Shown: in pieces, positions 35,669 through 44,300 of the stretch
How positions within the stretch are numbered: the stretch's first letter is position 1
How the letters are laid out: every line of letters begins with the position of its first letter
DNA from: Dyadobacter sp. CY261
GTDB lineage: Bacteria > Bacteroidota > Bacteroidia > Cytophagales > Spirosomataceae
Assembly (NCBI RefSeq): GCF_021440085.1
Contig: NZ_JAKCPW010000001.1
Location: 558,001-622,000 of the forward strand
Reading direction: 5' to 3'
DNA length: 64,000 nt
The notes under the pieces: generated by a model
The model's input: only the letters and a program-made list of their open reading frames with translations
Told to the model about the DNA's origin: nothing
Database searches by the model: none
Translations under genes and position numbers: made by a program

Positions 35669-35691
35669 GTGAGCGGTAAAATTTTCTGGAT

Positions 35692-36606
35692 TTATAAATA
35701 TTTAAAACGGCCTGTCTGCAATAGATCAAAGTGCTTATTTGTTCCAGACCTAAGTGCGTTAAGAAGGGATTTTAAATCAAGTCCGACCGATTTTTGCGAC
35801 TGATTGACCACGCGATGAAAGAAAAATTCACCCGGCTTATTTGTGTTTACCAAACTTTTGCACATAGGCTCAATGATGAGATTGCTTTTGGGAACCGGTT
35901 GGTTTGCATTTCGTACTGCGTGAGTCAATTGCGCCCCCAACAAATTGATTGAAATGTGGTTGCTCTGATTCTGGCTTAGGATCGTAACCAAAGCATTAGC
36001 GAACGGACTTGGGTCTGGAACTAGACCGTGGCGGCCAGCGGTAAGCACCCATCTGGAAGGGATATCCTCGGCATTCGCGATTTGACTTTGCTGTGGCATG
36101 TCGACTTCCATTTCAGTAAAACTCTCCGAGAAGCACGCGTCTACAATAAGGACAATATGATGGGCTTTGATAGTAGAAAGAATCTTGATCACCTCGCTGA
36201 CAGAAATTAGAGTTTGCTTGATCACATATGGTGTGCAGTTCAAAGGATCCGGGGCATCGAAAGGAATCCAATATCCTTCATTATTGCTAAAGTGGCCATG
36301 ACCGGAAAAGTAGATGATCAGGTTTTCGTCCGACTTAACCCTTGCTTCTCCTTTTTCATTTTTTCCTCCCAGGTAGGAAATTTCATCAAAGAGAAAAGCA
36401 ACAGATGCATCTTTGTTGAATAATGGCTTAATAATAAGGTCGTTATCTGAAAATCCATAAAAATTTTTCAGAACCGAATAAAACCGTTGGCAATCTGATA
36501 CGGGAAATGTCAGCGGAGATAAATTTTCGTATTTATCAATGCCGATCAGAACAAGGTGGTTCCGTCTCTTTTTCTTCTCCGTGAGGGTAGTAATGCCGAG
36601 GCCCAT
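35692..36606 (-). CDS. Caspase-family (peptidase C14) protease, first gene of the operon
   Basis: 304 residues. p20-like core: 'HLVLIGIDKYENLSPL', catalytic His103 in 'LIIYFSGHGHF', catalytic Cys158 in 'IVLIVDACFSESF', then 'WVLTAGRHGLVPDPSPFANALVTIL' containing the typical small-subunit start. Residues after 240 form a short tail. No signal peptide or membrane helix. It leads the six-gene minus-strand run and is transcribed divergently from another caspase gene 262 bp away. Probable role: cysteine protease released or activated by the NACHT-WD40 switch (inference from gene order). Confidence 0.9.
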   Translation of the reverse strand: MGLGITTLTEKKKRRNHLVLIGIDKYENLSPLTFPVSDCQRFYSVLKNFYGFSDNDLIIKPLFNKDASVAFLFDEISYLGGKNEKGEARVKSDENLIIYFSGHGHFSNNEGYWIPFDAPDPLNCTPYVIKQTLISVSEVIKILSTIKAHHIVLIVDACFSESFTEMEVDMPQQSQIANAEDIPSRWVLTAGRHGLVPDPSPFANALVTILSQNQSNHISINLLGAQLTHAVRNANQPVPKSNLIIEPMCKSLVNTNKPGEFFFHRVVNQSQKSVGLDLKSLLNALRSGTNKHFDLLQTGRFKYL

Positions 36607-36868
36607 AGTAATGAGAATTGCTTTGACTAATGATTCAAGATCGCCAATTTTCTGAGCTGATTATTGATGATAATCTAGAACTTATTAAGCGGCTTTCTGC
36701 GGCATTAGCAGTATTAAGCACGTTATTTACGTTCAATAAGTAAGAAATAAAGAAGTTAGATTTTGATAGCGTAGAAAGGTAATTTCAGGGGAAATGCACC
36801 TACCTTGTACATTTGGCGGCAGCAGTCATATTTAGCAATCCTTCTTCAATCCCTCAACCAAAGATCCT
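36607..36868. promoter_or_regulatory. Shared divergent promoter region of the two caspase units
   Basis: 262 bp between the start codons of the caspase operon (minus) and the caspase-esterase gene (plus). It is AT-rich around 36650-36790 and contains no gene, so both units must be initiated here. I could not assign precise -33/-7 elements. The arrangement would allow joint control of both units. Confidence 0.5.
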
Positions 36869-39800
36869 ATGAAAATTTTTGCATTGTTGATAGGCATTAA
36901 TGAGTACAGTCCCTCTTCCAGCCCGTCGATCAGAGCCTTAAACGGATGTGTGAATGATGTGGCTGATTTCGGGAAATTTCTCACCGAAAACTATGGAGAT
37001 CTTATTCCTGATAGCAAGCAGGTCCTTGTGCTCACGAACGCCGACGCCTCGCGCGCTAATGTAGTTAAGGGGTTCAGGGAACATTTGGCACAGGCCGGCC
37101 CCGACGATATTGCGGTGGTGTACTACTCAGGGCACGGGTCAACGGGCATTACCGCCGCCGAGTTCCAGGCAGAAACAATCGACGGAGAAGAACAGACCTG
37201 GGTGCTCTACGACAGCCGGGAGCCCGGAAAATACGACCTGGCGGATAAGGAAATTGCGCTACTTCTGGAAGAGGTAAGTGCGAAAAACCCGAAGATCGTG
37301 GTGATTGCGGATTCATGCCATTCCGGGTCTGTGACGAGAGAGGTAGAGCAGTTTCTTCAAATGCAGGCCCGTTTCGAGAAAGGGACTACCGAAACCCGAA
37401 ATCTTGGATCTTACCTGGACGGGGCATACTTGCGACGAGGTAATCTCAAGGTACCTTCCTCGGATCACCTATTGCTGGCCGCATGCGACCGCATTGAACG
37501 TGCCTGGGAATCTAACGGACACGGACAGTTTACTCAATCATTGATCTCCGTGCTCAGTAAAAGCGGTGGCCAGGTTACCTATGCCGATCTTTTTGTACAG
37601 GTCCGGGCCTTCATCAAGGAAGCTTTGAAAAACCAGACGCCACAAATGGAGGCTCTTGGGATCTTCGATTTGAGGCAGGGCTTTCTTGGCAGAAACGTCG
37701 AAAGCGGGCGGTTGGGAAGATACCGGGTATACCAGAAGGCGAATAACAAATGGACAATTGATCTCGGGGCCGGAATGGGGATAGAGGAGAAGGTTGGCGA
37801 GCCTATCGAAGTAAAAATCTACGACTCCGTAGTGGAAGGTCAGTTGGTTGGTGAGGCCAGTCTCGACGCCGTGAATGTGACGGAAAGCACATTACATACA
37901 GGAGCGCTTCCGCTGGATGCCGGCAAGACCTATTGGGGCGAGCCCGAATTTCTCAGATTGTCGCCATTTTTTGTTTATGGGGATGATGCGGTTAAGCAGG
38001 TGATGAACGACACTGTGACGGCGGCATCGGAGTCGGGCGTTTTGCTTACCGACATCCCGCAGGCCGCATTGTTTGAACTTAAAATCGAAAATGGGAACGT
38101 CGCCATCTATAAAACGGCGAACAGAGAGCGGGTTCAGACGGTAGCGGGAACCGATAAATTCTCCACGGCCCAGGTATTGAATGTGCTGCAAACGCTGGCC
38201 CGATGGCAACGTTTGATGGATTTGCATAATAAGCAATCCGGCATCAGACCGGACCAGATCAAATTCGAAGTGGAGGTTTCGGAGGGGGCACAGACCAACG
38301 CTTTTGAAGGGCCATTAATCACGCTTGACCACGATGGTACGAACATACCTTTTAAGGTCAATTTTACCAATAACGCGACCCAAAAGTTGTATGTCAGCCT
38401 GCTATATTTGTCGCCTGACTATGGTGTAATCGTTATTTTCAGGGACGCTCAGCCCGTTCCGCAAGGCGGCTCGGTGGTGCTAACGAACGATGTTTTTACA
38501 TTGAATAGCGAGGAAGAAATCGATACATTGAAGCTGATCGTTTCTACCGAAGCCATAGATAGCAGCCTTTTTGTTCAGCAACCGCTGCAAATAGGAGCTG
38601 TCGTGACGCCTTCGGCAGGCAGAGGACTTCTCCAGGCGAAAGGAGTCGGAGCGACGAAATCGGACTGGCTCACGAAAGCTGTGACGATAAGGTTGGTTAA
38701 AAAGGCGGAAAAGGAGGTAGGCGCCCAGCCGCTGGTCATCGGCGGCGGCGTGACGATCGAACCACACCCTTCATTTCGCGGAAAACTGGGTTGGACCCCG
38801 CTAGTGTCCGGCACACGGGGTGTCGACAGGCCAGGCATCAATGAGGCATATGCTACAAATCCATGGTTTCAGATTGTGGACTTCGAAGAGGGCGCCAAAG
38901 GCGAAAGCCGGAGCGTCGCCGAGGTTGTTGATATCCGGAACACGTCGGATTTGAAAGACGAACCACTGGTTATCAATATCAAGCCCGAAAATGACGAGGA
39001 AATTGTATTGCCTTTCTTCTTCGACGGCGAGGACTTTGTGCCTATGGGTATTATTTCAATCAATGATCCTGGACTTTTACAAGTTCAGATACACTCGATT
39101 CCAGAGGAAATATCGGAAAAGACCAGAAGTCTTGGAGGAGCTTTCCGAATGGTATTCCTGAAATTTGCCGCCAAATTAGGTGTGAAAACCGACCCGAACC
39201 AGTTGAGATGGGTGGATTACGACGACGAGGCGACCCGCAAGGACGAAGGACTTGCTTCAAGAGTACAACAAGCAAAAAATGTATTGCTGCTCGTACATGG
39301 GATCATCGGCGACACGGAGGATATGGCTAAAACGTTCAAAATAGCATTTGACAGCGGTTATGACCTCGTATTGACCTATGACTATGAAAACCTGAACACG
39401 CCGATTGAAGAGATAGCCGGCATTCTGAAAGATAAATTGACCAATCTGGGATTCGGCGAAAACGATGACAAAAAGCTCGTTCTCGTGGCGCATTCGATGG
39501 GTGGCCTGGTTTCGCGGTACCTGATCGAAGACCTCGGCGGTAGCCAATTTATCGATAAGCTTATTATGGCGGGGACGCCCAACGGAGGAAGCAAATTTGG
39601 CAAAATTCCAGGTTACGTAAGCTGGACATCCGTTGCCCTGGCACTCGGGACCAAGTTTTTCCCACCACAGGTCGGTGCGGTAACAGGTTTCTTATCCTCT
39701 GTATTGAAAATGGGTAACAAGCAAGTTCTTTATACGCTGGAACAAATGGACAGCGGCAGTGAGTTTATTAAAAAGTTGAATCAAAAAAATGTGGCACCTA

Positions 39801-40048
39801 TTCCCTACTTCATTGTGGGCGGCGACCTCGAAGCTTATCTGACCGCGAACGGGGGACTACCGTTGATGGAGAAGGTGGTGGGCCAGATCGGTACCTGGGT
39901 GTATCGGGACACGATCAACGACATTGCCGTCAGTATAGAAAGCATATTCGACGCTCACACCGCGGACAAGCCTCAGAAAATATCCTGTCACCACTTGAAT
40001 TACTTCGTGAACGACGATGCCGTCAGCGCGCTGGCCAAGCTGTTGTAA
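36869..40048 (+). CDS. Caspase-esterase fusion protein
   Basis: 1059 residues. N-terminal caspase (C14): 'FALLIGINEYSP', His89 in 'VVYYSGHGSTG', Cys150 in 'IVVIADSCHSGSV', and 'LLLAACDRIERAWE...GQFTQSLISVL'. The middle (about 270-790) is beta-rich and includes a region like the DUF4384-type 'LYVSLLYLSPDYGVIVIF'. The C-terminal third is an alpha/beta hydrolase: 'VLLLVHGIIGDTEDM', nucleophile elbow V-A-H-S876-M-G-G and 'IMAGTPNGGSKFG', a lipase/PGAP1-like set, with a final 'SCHHLNYF' providing the likely catalytic His. A protease joined to a lipase or esterase suggests a protein whose lipolytic activity is triggered by self-cleavage or whose caspase acts on a co-effector (inference). Confidence 0.88.
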   Translation: MKIFALLIGINEYSPSSSPSIRALNGCVNDVADFGKFLTENYGDLIPDSKQVLVLTNADASRANVVKGFREHLAQAGPDDIAVVYYSGHGSTGITAAEFQAETIDGEEQTWVLYDSREPGKYDLADKEIALLLEEVSAKNPKIVVIADSCHSGSVTREVEQFLQMQARFEKGTTETRNLGSYLDGAYLRRGNLKVPSSDHLLLAACDRIERAWESNGHGQFTQSLISVLSKSGGQVTYADLFVQVRAFIKEALKNQTPQMEALGIFDLRQGFLGRNVESGRLGRYRVYQKANNKWTIDLGAGMGIEEKVGEPIEVKIYDSVVEGQLVGEASLDAVNVTESTLHTGALPLDAGKTYWGEPEFLRLSPFFVYGDDAVKQVMNDTVTAASESGVLLTDIPQAALFELKIENGNVAIYKTANRERVQTVAGTDKFSTAQVLNVLQTLARWQRLMDLHNKQSGIRPDQIKFEVEVSEGAQTNAFEGPLITLDHDGTNIPFKVNFTNNATQKLYVSLLYLSPDYGVIVIFRDAQPVPQGGSVVLTNDVFTLNSEEEIDTLKLIVSTEAIDSSLFVQQPLQIGAVVTPSAGRGLLQAKGVGATKSDWLTKAVTIRLVKKAEKEVGAQPLVIGGGVTIEPHPSFRGKLGWTPLVSGTRGVDRPGINEAYATNPWFQIVDFEEGAKGESRSVAEVVDIRNTSDLKDEPLVINIKPENDEEIVLPFFFDGEDFVPMGIISINDPGLLQVQIHSIPEEISEKTRSLGGAFRMVFLKFAAKLGVKTDPNQLRWVDYDDEATRKDEGLASRVQQAKNVLLLVHGIIGDTEDMAKTFKIAFDSGYDLVLTYDYENLNTPIEEIAGILKDKLTNLGFGENDDKKLVLVAHSMGGLVSRYLIEDLGGSQFIDKLIMAGTPNGGSKFGKIPGYVSWTSVALALGTKFFPPQVGAVTGFLSSVLKMGNKQVLYTLEQMDSGSEFIKKLNQKNVAPIPYFIVGGDLEAYLTANGGLPLMEKVVGQIGTWVYRDTINDIAVSIESIFDAHTADKPQKISCHHLNYFVNDDAVSALAKLL

Positions 40049-40074
40049 TATAAATCATCTTCGGTCGCTTAAAA

Positions 40075-40134
40075 CCGGAGGGCGCATTATAGATTTCGAC
40101 ATTTATTCTTCGAAATCTATAATGCGCCCTCCGG
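40075..40134. repeat. Perfect 25-bp inverted repeat (long hairpin)
   Basis: Left arm 40075-40099 (begins CCGGAGGGCGCATTATAG) and right arm 40110-40134 are exact reverse complements, with a 10-nt loop CATTTATTCT. It sits between the converging caspase-esterase and sugar dehydrogenase genes. On the minus strand the stem is followed by TTTT, so it can terminate the dehydrogenase transcript; on the plus strand there is no T-tract. The stem is much longer and more perfect than an ordinary terminator. Confidence 0.85.
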
Positions 40135-40165
40135 CTAATGCAGCAGATCAATCCTTACAGCTAGG

Positions 40166-41374
40166 CTATTTCTTCCCGATCCGGTATAATTTTCCCTGAT
40201 CGGTTACCGCGTACAGAGCACCGTCTTTGCCTTCGGTAATGTCGCGGAAACGTTGGTTCTCACTCGAAAGCAGTCTTTCTTCTCCAACCACTTTGTTGTC
40301 TTTGATGACCAGGCGGCAGATATGCATGCCGCTCAGGGAGGAGATAAACAGATTGTTTTTCCATTCCGGAATTAGCTTTCCATCATAGAATGTGATACCG
40401 CTCGGCGAAATAACCGGGTCCCAGTAGTAAACAGGCTGCTCCATTCCTTCTTTTTGCTGGATGACATCACCAATCTGCTTTCCACTATATTCAATGCCAT
40501 AGGTGATCGTCGGCCAGCCGTAATTTTTGCCTGGCAAAACGCGGTTGACTTCATCACCACCTCTCGGGCCGAATTCTGTTTCCCACAAATCGCCGGTCTC
40601 CGGATTGATCGCAATGCCTTGCACGTTCCGGTGTCCGTATGAATACAGCTCGGGTCTTGCGTTGGCCTTGCCGGCGAATGGGTTACCCGCAGCCGGTTTT
40701 CCGTCGGTTGTAATACGAATAACTTTGCCCAGACCCGAGTTAATGTCTTGCGCCTGCGGGCGGGTTACCAGGTCGGACCGCTCGCCGGTAGATACAAAAA
40801 GATTGCCATCTTTTGCGAACTTCACCCGGCCTCCATAATGCAGATTGCCTTTGTATGCTGGCAATGCCTGGTAAATAACCGTCACGTTTTCAAGCTTGGA
40901 TTCGTCTGCCGAAAGTTTCCCCTTGGCAACCGAAGTGACATTGCCGTCGGCCAGTGGCTCGGAAAAAGCCCAGTACACCATCCTGTTTTTGGCAAACGCT
41001 GGATCGAGGGTAATGCCCAGCAAACCTCCCTGGCCGTCGCTGTTCACTTTAGGAACGCCATCAATTGGTTTACCAACAGCCCCGGCGGTTGTAACAATGC
41101 GCATTGTACCGCCTTTCTCCGTAACAATAAAACGGCCATCGGGAAGCGATGCAATTCCCCACGGCCTTTCCAGAGAAGAGGTGAGGGCTTTACCTTCATA
41201 AGCAGCTTTGGTGGTAACGGCACCGATACGCGTTTGGCCTGCGAAAGCCGATTTGTACTCCGAATTGGGTTTTTTAGTTTCGACGGAAGCCTCCCCGGAC
41301 GATTGCGCTTCTGAGCGAACTGGTGCAACGACCGCGGCTGCTCCTGCAAGAAGAATGTAGATTGCCTTTTTCAT
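40166..41374 (-). CDS. PQQ-dependent aldose sugar dehydrogenase (YliI/Asd-like)
   Basis: 402 residues; signal peptide MKKAIYILLAGAAAVVAPVRSEAQ. Six-bladed propeller of the soluble glucose dehydrogenase type: 'LERPWGIASLPDGRFIVTEKGG', 'GLLGITLDPAF', 'LHYGGRVKFAKDGNLFVSTGERSD', 'YGHRNVQGIAINPETGDLWETEFGPRGGDEVN', 'NYGWPTITYGIEY', 'PSGITFYDG'. These periplasmic enzymes oxidise aldoses using PQQ and calcium. Appears monocistronic; terminated probably by the long hairpin at 40075-40134. Confidence 0.9.
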   Translation of the reverse strand: MKKAIYILLAGAAAVVAPVRSEAQSSGEASVETKKPNSEYKSAFAGQTRIGAVTTKAAYEGKALTSSLERPWGIASLPDGRFIVTEKGGTMRIVTTAGAVGKPIDGVPKVNSDGQGGLLGITLDPAFAKNRMVYWAFSEPLADGNVTSVAKGKLSADESKLENVTVIYQALPAYKGNLHYGGRVKFAKDGNLFVSTGERSDLVTRPQAQDINSGLGKVIRITTDGKPAAGNPFAGKANARPELYSYGHRNVQGIAINPETGDLWETEFGPRGGDEVNRVLPGKNYGWPTITYGIEYSGKQIGDVIQQKEGMEQPVYYWDPVISPSGITFYDGKLIPEWKNNLFISSLSGMHICRLVIKDNKVVGEERLLSSENQRFRDITEGKDGALYAVTDQGKLYRIGKK

Positions 41375-41637
41375 TTATGTGATTTTGGTTTAGCTCTGAT
41401 TAAAAAATGCGGGTGTAACCATTGGGGTGCATTGTTAATCTTATCAAAAGTAGAAATTTATAACATCCCATGCATTCGCTCAGATATTTCAAAGGAGGTA
41501 TTTTTATCAGTTTAATCGACTATGGCAGTATCCGGGTTCAAAATAGCGCATAGTATGGACGCCCGCTCATCATTTAAGTCGGTGCCATCACGTGATTTTA
41601 TATTTTGCCGCCCGTTTCGTTTGTGATTCACCCGGCG

Positions 41638-42144
41638 TTACATCGCTTCCTTCGCCAGCTGCGCTTTTTCAAGGTCTTCACGAACTGCCGACAGCTTCCC
41701 CTTCGCCCAGTTTCTAACGGTAAGGTCATTACCCGACTGGATTTCAGTTTCATAGAGTGCGACCAATTGATAATGCGCGTCGACGGCCATGTCCATAAAT
41801 GTGTAGTCAAAATCTTTGATGGATTTCGTCTGTAAACTGTCGATTTTTTGAGTGTTGGTTTCGGACAGGTCTTTGAGCTGTATCCCTTTTTGCCAGGCCA
41901 GCGAAATCAGTTCGCGGTTTGTTGTTTCTCCATTTGCAATGACCTCCTGCGCATATTGCCGGACACGTGTGGATGTAGCGGCGGTGAGGGCTGTCTGGCT
42001 GGCAGTGATACAAAAAAGATTCAGATCGGAAGCAGAATTAATAAACCGCTTATCGATTTCAGGTGTTACGGGCGATTCTTTCAATGAGCAGGATAGCGAA
42101 GATAAGCTCATGATTGTAATAACGAAATAGGCAGTGATTCGCAT
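41638..42144 (-). CDS. DUF4142 family protein, lipoprotein
   Basis: 168 residues from the ATG at 42144; it starts MRITAYFVITIMSLSSLSC, with a lipobox Cys at residue 19, which decides against the longer open frame starting at 42219. The body is a four-helix, ferritin-like DUF4142 domain ('NLFCITASQTALTAATSTRVRQYAQEVI', 'TFMDMAVDAHYQLVALYETEIQ', 'WAKGKLSAVREDLEKAQ'). Function unknown; family members are envelope proteins. A second DUF4142 gene lies 0.6 kb away on the other strand. Confidence 0.8.
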   Translation of the reverse strand: MRITAYFVITIMSLSSLSCSLKESPVTPEIDKRFINSASDLNLFCITASQTALTAATSTRVRQYAQEVIANGETTNRELISLAWQKGIQLKDLSETNTQKIDSLQTKSIKDFDYTFMDMAVDAHYQLVALYETEIQSGNDLTVRNWAKGKLSAVREDLEKAQLAKEAM

Positions 42145-42299
42145 GGGACTTGAAGTGAACGTGAAATTTCGCACCCCTTGTAAAAAGGTATTCCAGCAGC
42201 GCCGTGGCGGGCAATGCACTTTGGCTTTCCGATTGGTTAGCTGTTACGTAGAGTTTATTGCCCAGGAACCAATTTCCGACCGTTCACCTTACTTGGGGT

Positions 42300-42533
42300 A
42301 TGAATGAGCCAATACTACTTCCCATTGAATATTCGGGTACTACCCATGATCTTCCGGTCACGATTGTCCCGCTTGGATACACCTATCAACTACATGTCGA
42401 CCTGGGTGGCAAAACATTGATTTTCGAAAAGGATGATCAGGACAAATACCGGGTGATCGATCAATCCGGCGAGCATTCCAGGATCGATAGAGGGTTTGTA
42501 GCTGCGATCGTTAACACGCTGGATGCACTGTAA
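42300..42533 (+). CDS. Small hypothetical protein
   Basis: 77 residues beginning MNEPILLPIEYSGTTHDLPV, with a beta-strand-rich middle ('GYTYQLHVDLGGKTLIFEKD') and a C-terminal helix ('GFVAAIVNTLDAL'). No signal peptide, no membrane helix. Not recognised. It starts 155 bp from the divergent DUF4142 start and ends 199 bp before the next gene; the coherent amphipathic pattern supports a real gene. Confidence 0.55.
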   Translation: MNEPILLPIEYSGTTHDLPVTIVPLGYTYQLHVDLGGKTLIFEKDDQDKYRVIDQSGEHSRIDRGFVAAIVNTLDAL

Positions 42534-42732
42534 AAAAGATAAACCATAAATGATTGGTGATTCCGTCCGTATGAAGGAATTCGACCGTTGGGTCGGGGCA
42601 GGTCGATATTCTGAGTAATGATAATGGGGGTGCAGCGATCGCATGCGGGCATGCTTTTTGTTAGTAGAGCGCACCATTGCTATTGAAATTCAGGCAATGG
42701 TGTTTTAATACCACTTAACAAACTAGCAGAAA

Positions 42733-43314
42733 ATGAAAGCAACAACCACCTTACTCACATTCGCAACCGTCGCCATGCTATGGAGTTGCGGAAGTTCCAA
42801 TTCGACAGACACAACCGAAATGGCCGACAGCACTAACGAAGCAATGGCCGATAGCGCCGAAACAACCGGAACCGGAACTGCGGCGGCAGAAGAGGATTCC
42901 GACTTTGCCATCGAAGCAGCTAATGGAGGCATGACCGAAGTACAGCTCGGCGAGGTCGCAAAACAAAAGGGTACCAACCCGAAAGTCAAAGAGTTTGGCG
43001 AAATGATGGTAACCGACCACACCAAAGCAAACAATGAGCTGAAAGCACTTGCGGCGAGTAAAAACATTACGCTGCCCGCCGCACCAAACGAAGAAATGCA
43101 GAAGGCCACTGCGGATATTTCATCGAAGAACGGCAAAGATTTTGACAAAGCTTACATCGATCAGATGGTAAAGGATCATCAAAAAACCGTCGAGCTTTTC
43201 GAAGACGGGCAAAAAAATGTAAAAGATCCCGAAATCAAAGCGTTTATCGACAAGACATTACCGGTGTTGAAATCGCACCTGGAACACGTCAAGACACTTG
43301 ATAAGGCAAAATAA
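42733..43314 (+). CDS. DUF4142 family lipoprotein
   Basis: 193 residues. Lipobox 'LLTFATVAMLWSCGSS' gives a lipid-anchored protein; an acidic, Ser/Thr/Ala-rich linker (20-60) leads to a DUF4142 helical bundle ('TEVQLGEVAKQKGTNPKVKEF', 'MMVTDHTKANNELKALAA', 'YIDQMVKDHQKTVELFEDG', 'TLPVLKSHLEHVK'). The paired 'DH' motifs (TDH, KDH) resemble metal-binding positions of ferritin-like folds. Related to but clearly diverged from the gene at 41638. Confidence 0.88.
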   Translation: MKATTTLLTFATVAMLWSCGSSNSTDTTEMADSTNEAMADSAETTGTGTAAAEEDSDFAIEAANGGMTEVQLGEVAKQKGTNPKVKEFGEMMVTDHTKANNELKALAASKNITLPAAPNEEMQKATADISSKNGKDFDKAYIDQMVKDHQKTVELFEDGQKNVKDPEIKAFIDKTLPVLKSHLEHVKTLDKAK

Positions 43315-43333
43315 TTTATAGTGGGTTTTTTGG

Positions 43334-43367
43334 GCTGGCGACTGTCAATGACGGTCGTCAGCTTTTT
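43334..43367 (+). terminator. Terminator after the DUF4142 lipoprotein gene
   Basis: GCTGGCGAC (43334-43342) pairs with GTCGTCAGC (43354-43362), nine pairs including one G-U, followed by five T. It overlaps the last codons of the converging DUF72 gene. Confidence 0.7.
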
Positions 43368-44145
43368 CGTTTTGTGTAGTCGATAAATCAGTCAGAAAGT
43401 CTTCCATAAGGAATTTTTCCAGTGTTCTCAGATTCTCAAGTGCGGCCCCCATCGTATTGTTAAAATACACATAAACAACCTTTCCTGCGGCCAGCCATTC
43501 TGCGATATAGCCGGCATATTCGAATAAAAGGCCTTGGTCGTAGCTGCCTTTGTAATTTCCGTCGGGCCCATGAAAACGCAGATAAATGTGCCCGGCATCC
43601 AATTCGGGTTGTGGCGACTCGCTACCTGCCTTGTCATGATAGACCATACCCATTTCATATTCATTCAGAAGCTCGTAAGTCTGCTCGCAGTACCAGGAAT
43701 TATTTCTGAACTCCACCGCTACCGGCCAATTGCGGCTATTAGCCTGTTTTATTTCGGATAGCAGCAGATCGACTTTTTTTAATAACGGAAATTTTATGGA
43801 TCCGGGAAACTGGACGAGGATGCAGCCTTCTTTATCCTGAGCTCCGTTGATAACCCCAAAGAACTTTTCCAGATCGGATGTGTCAAATTCCAGCGCCTTG
43901 TTGTGGGTGATCTGTTTCCATAGTTTAAATGTAAAACGGAAATCGTCGCCGACGGATGTTGCCCACTGCTCCACTGTGGACGCCTTAGGGAGTTTATAGA
44001 ATATCGAATTGACTTCAATGGAATTAAACAATGCACCGTACACGCTGAGCCGGCTCCGCCCCTCAAACGATGCCGGATAGGCCTGTCTGTTTTTATAAGG
44101 CAAAACCAGACCGCTGGTTCCGAGGTATAATGAATGTCCGCTCAT
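43345..44145 (-). CDS. DUF72 family protein (YecE-like)
   Basis: 266 residues with the DUF72 TIM-barrel-like pattern: 'LYLGTSGLVLPYKN', 'SVYGALFNSIEVNSIFYKLP', 'WATSVGDDFRFTFKLWKQITH', 'WPVAVEFRNNSWY', 'YLRFHGPDGNYKGSYD', 'YVYFNNTMGAALENLRTLEKF'. Cytoplasmic, function unknown. Its 3' end meets the terminator of the DUF4142 gene; upstream there are 155 bp with no gene. Confidence 0.92.
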   Translation of the reverse strand: MSGHSLYLGTSGLVLPYKNRQAYPASFEGRSRLSVYGALFNSIEVNSIFYKLPKASTVEQWATSVGDDFRFTFKLWKQITHNKALEFDTSDLEKFFGVINGAQDKEGCILVQFPGSIKFPLLKKVDLLLSEIKQANSRNWPVAVEFRNNSWYCEQTYELLNEYEMGMVYHDKAGSESPQPELDAGHIYLRFHGPDGNYKGSYDQGLLFEYAGYIAEWLAAGKVVYVYFNNTMGAALENLRTLEKFLMEDFLTDLSTTQNEKADDRH

Positions 44146-44300
44146 GCTTCACAATTTTTGAAATAGCGGTAATCAAATACTATTCCACACTGCATTTTGG
44201 ACCGATACCTTATGGTTGCGCAGTGGTTTCGCCTACCATTCAATAAGTCATTATGAATATACTTTAACAAAGCCGGTCTTTTTTGTTAAACCACCTCTAT

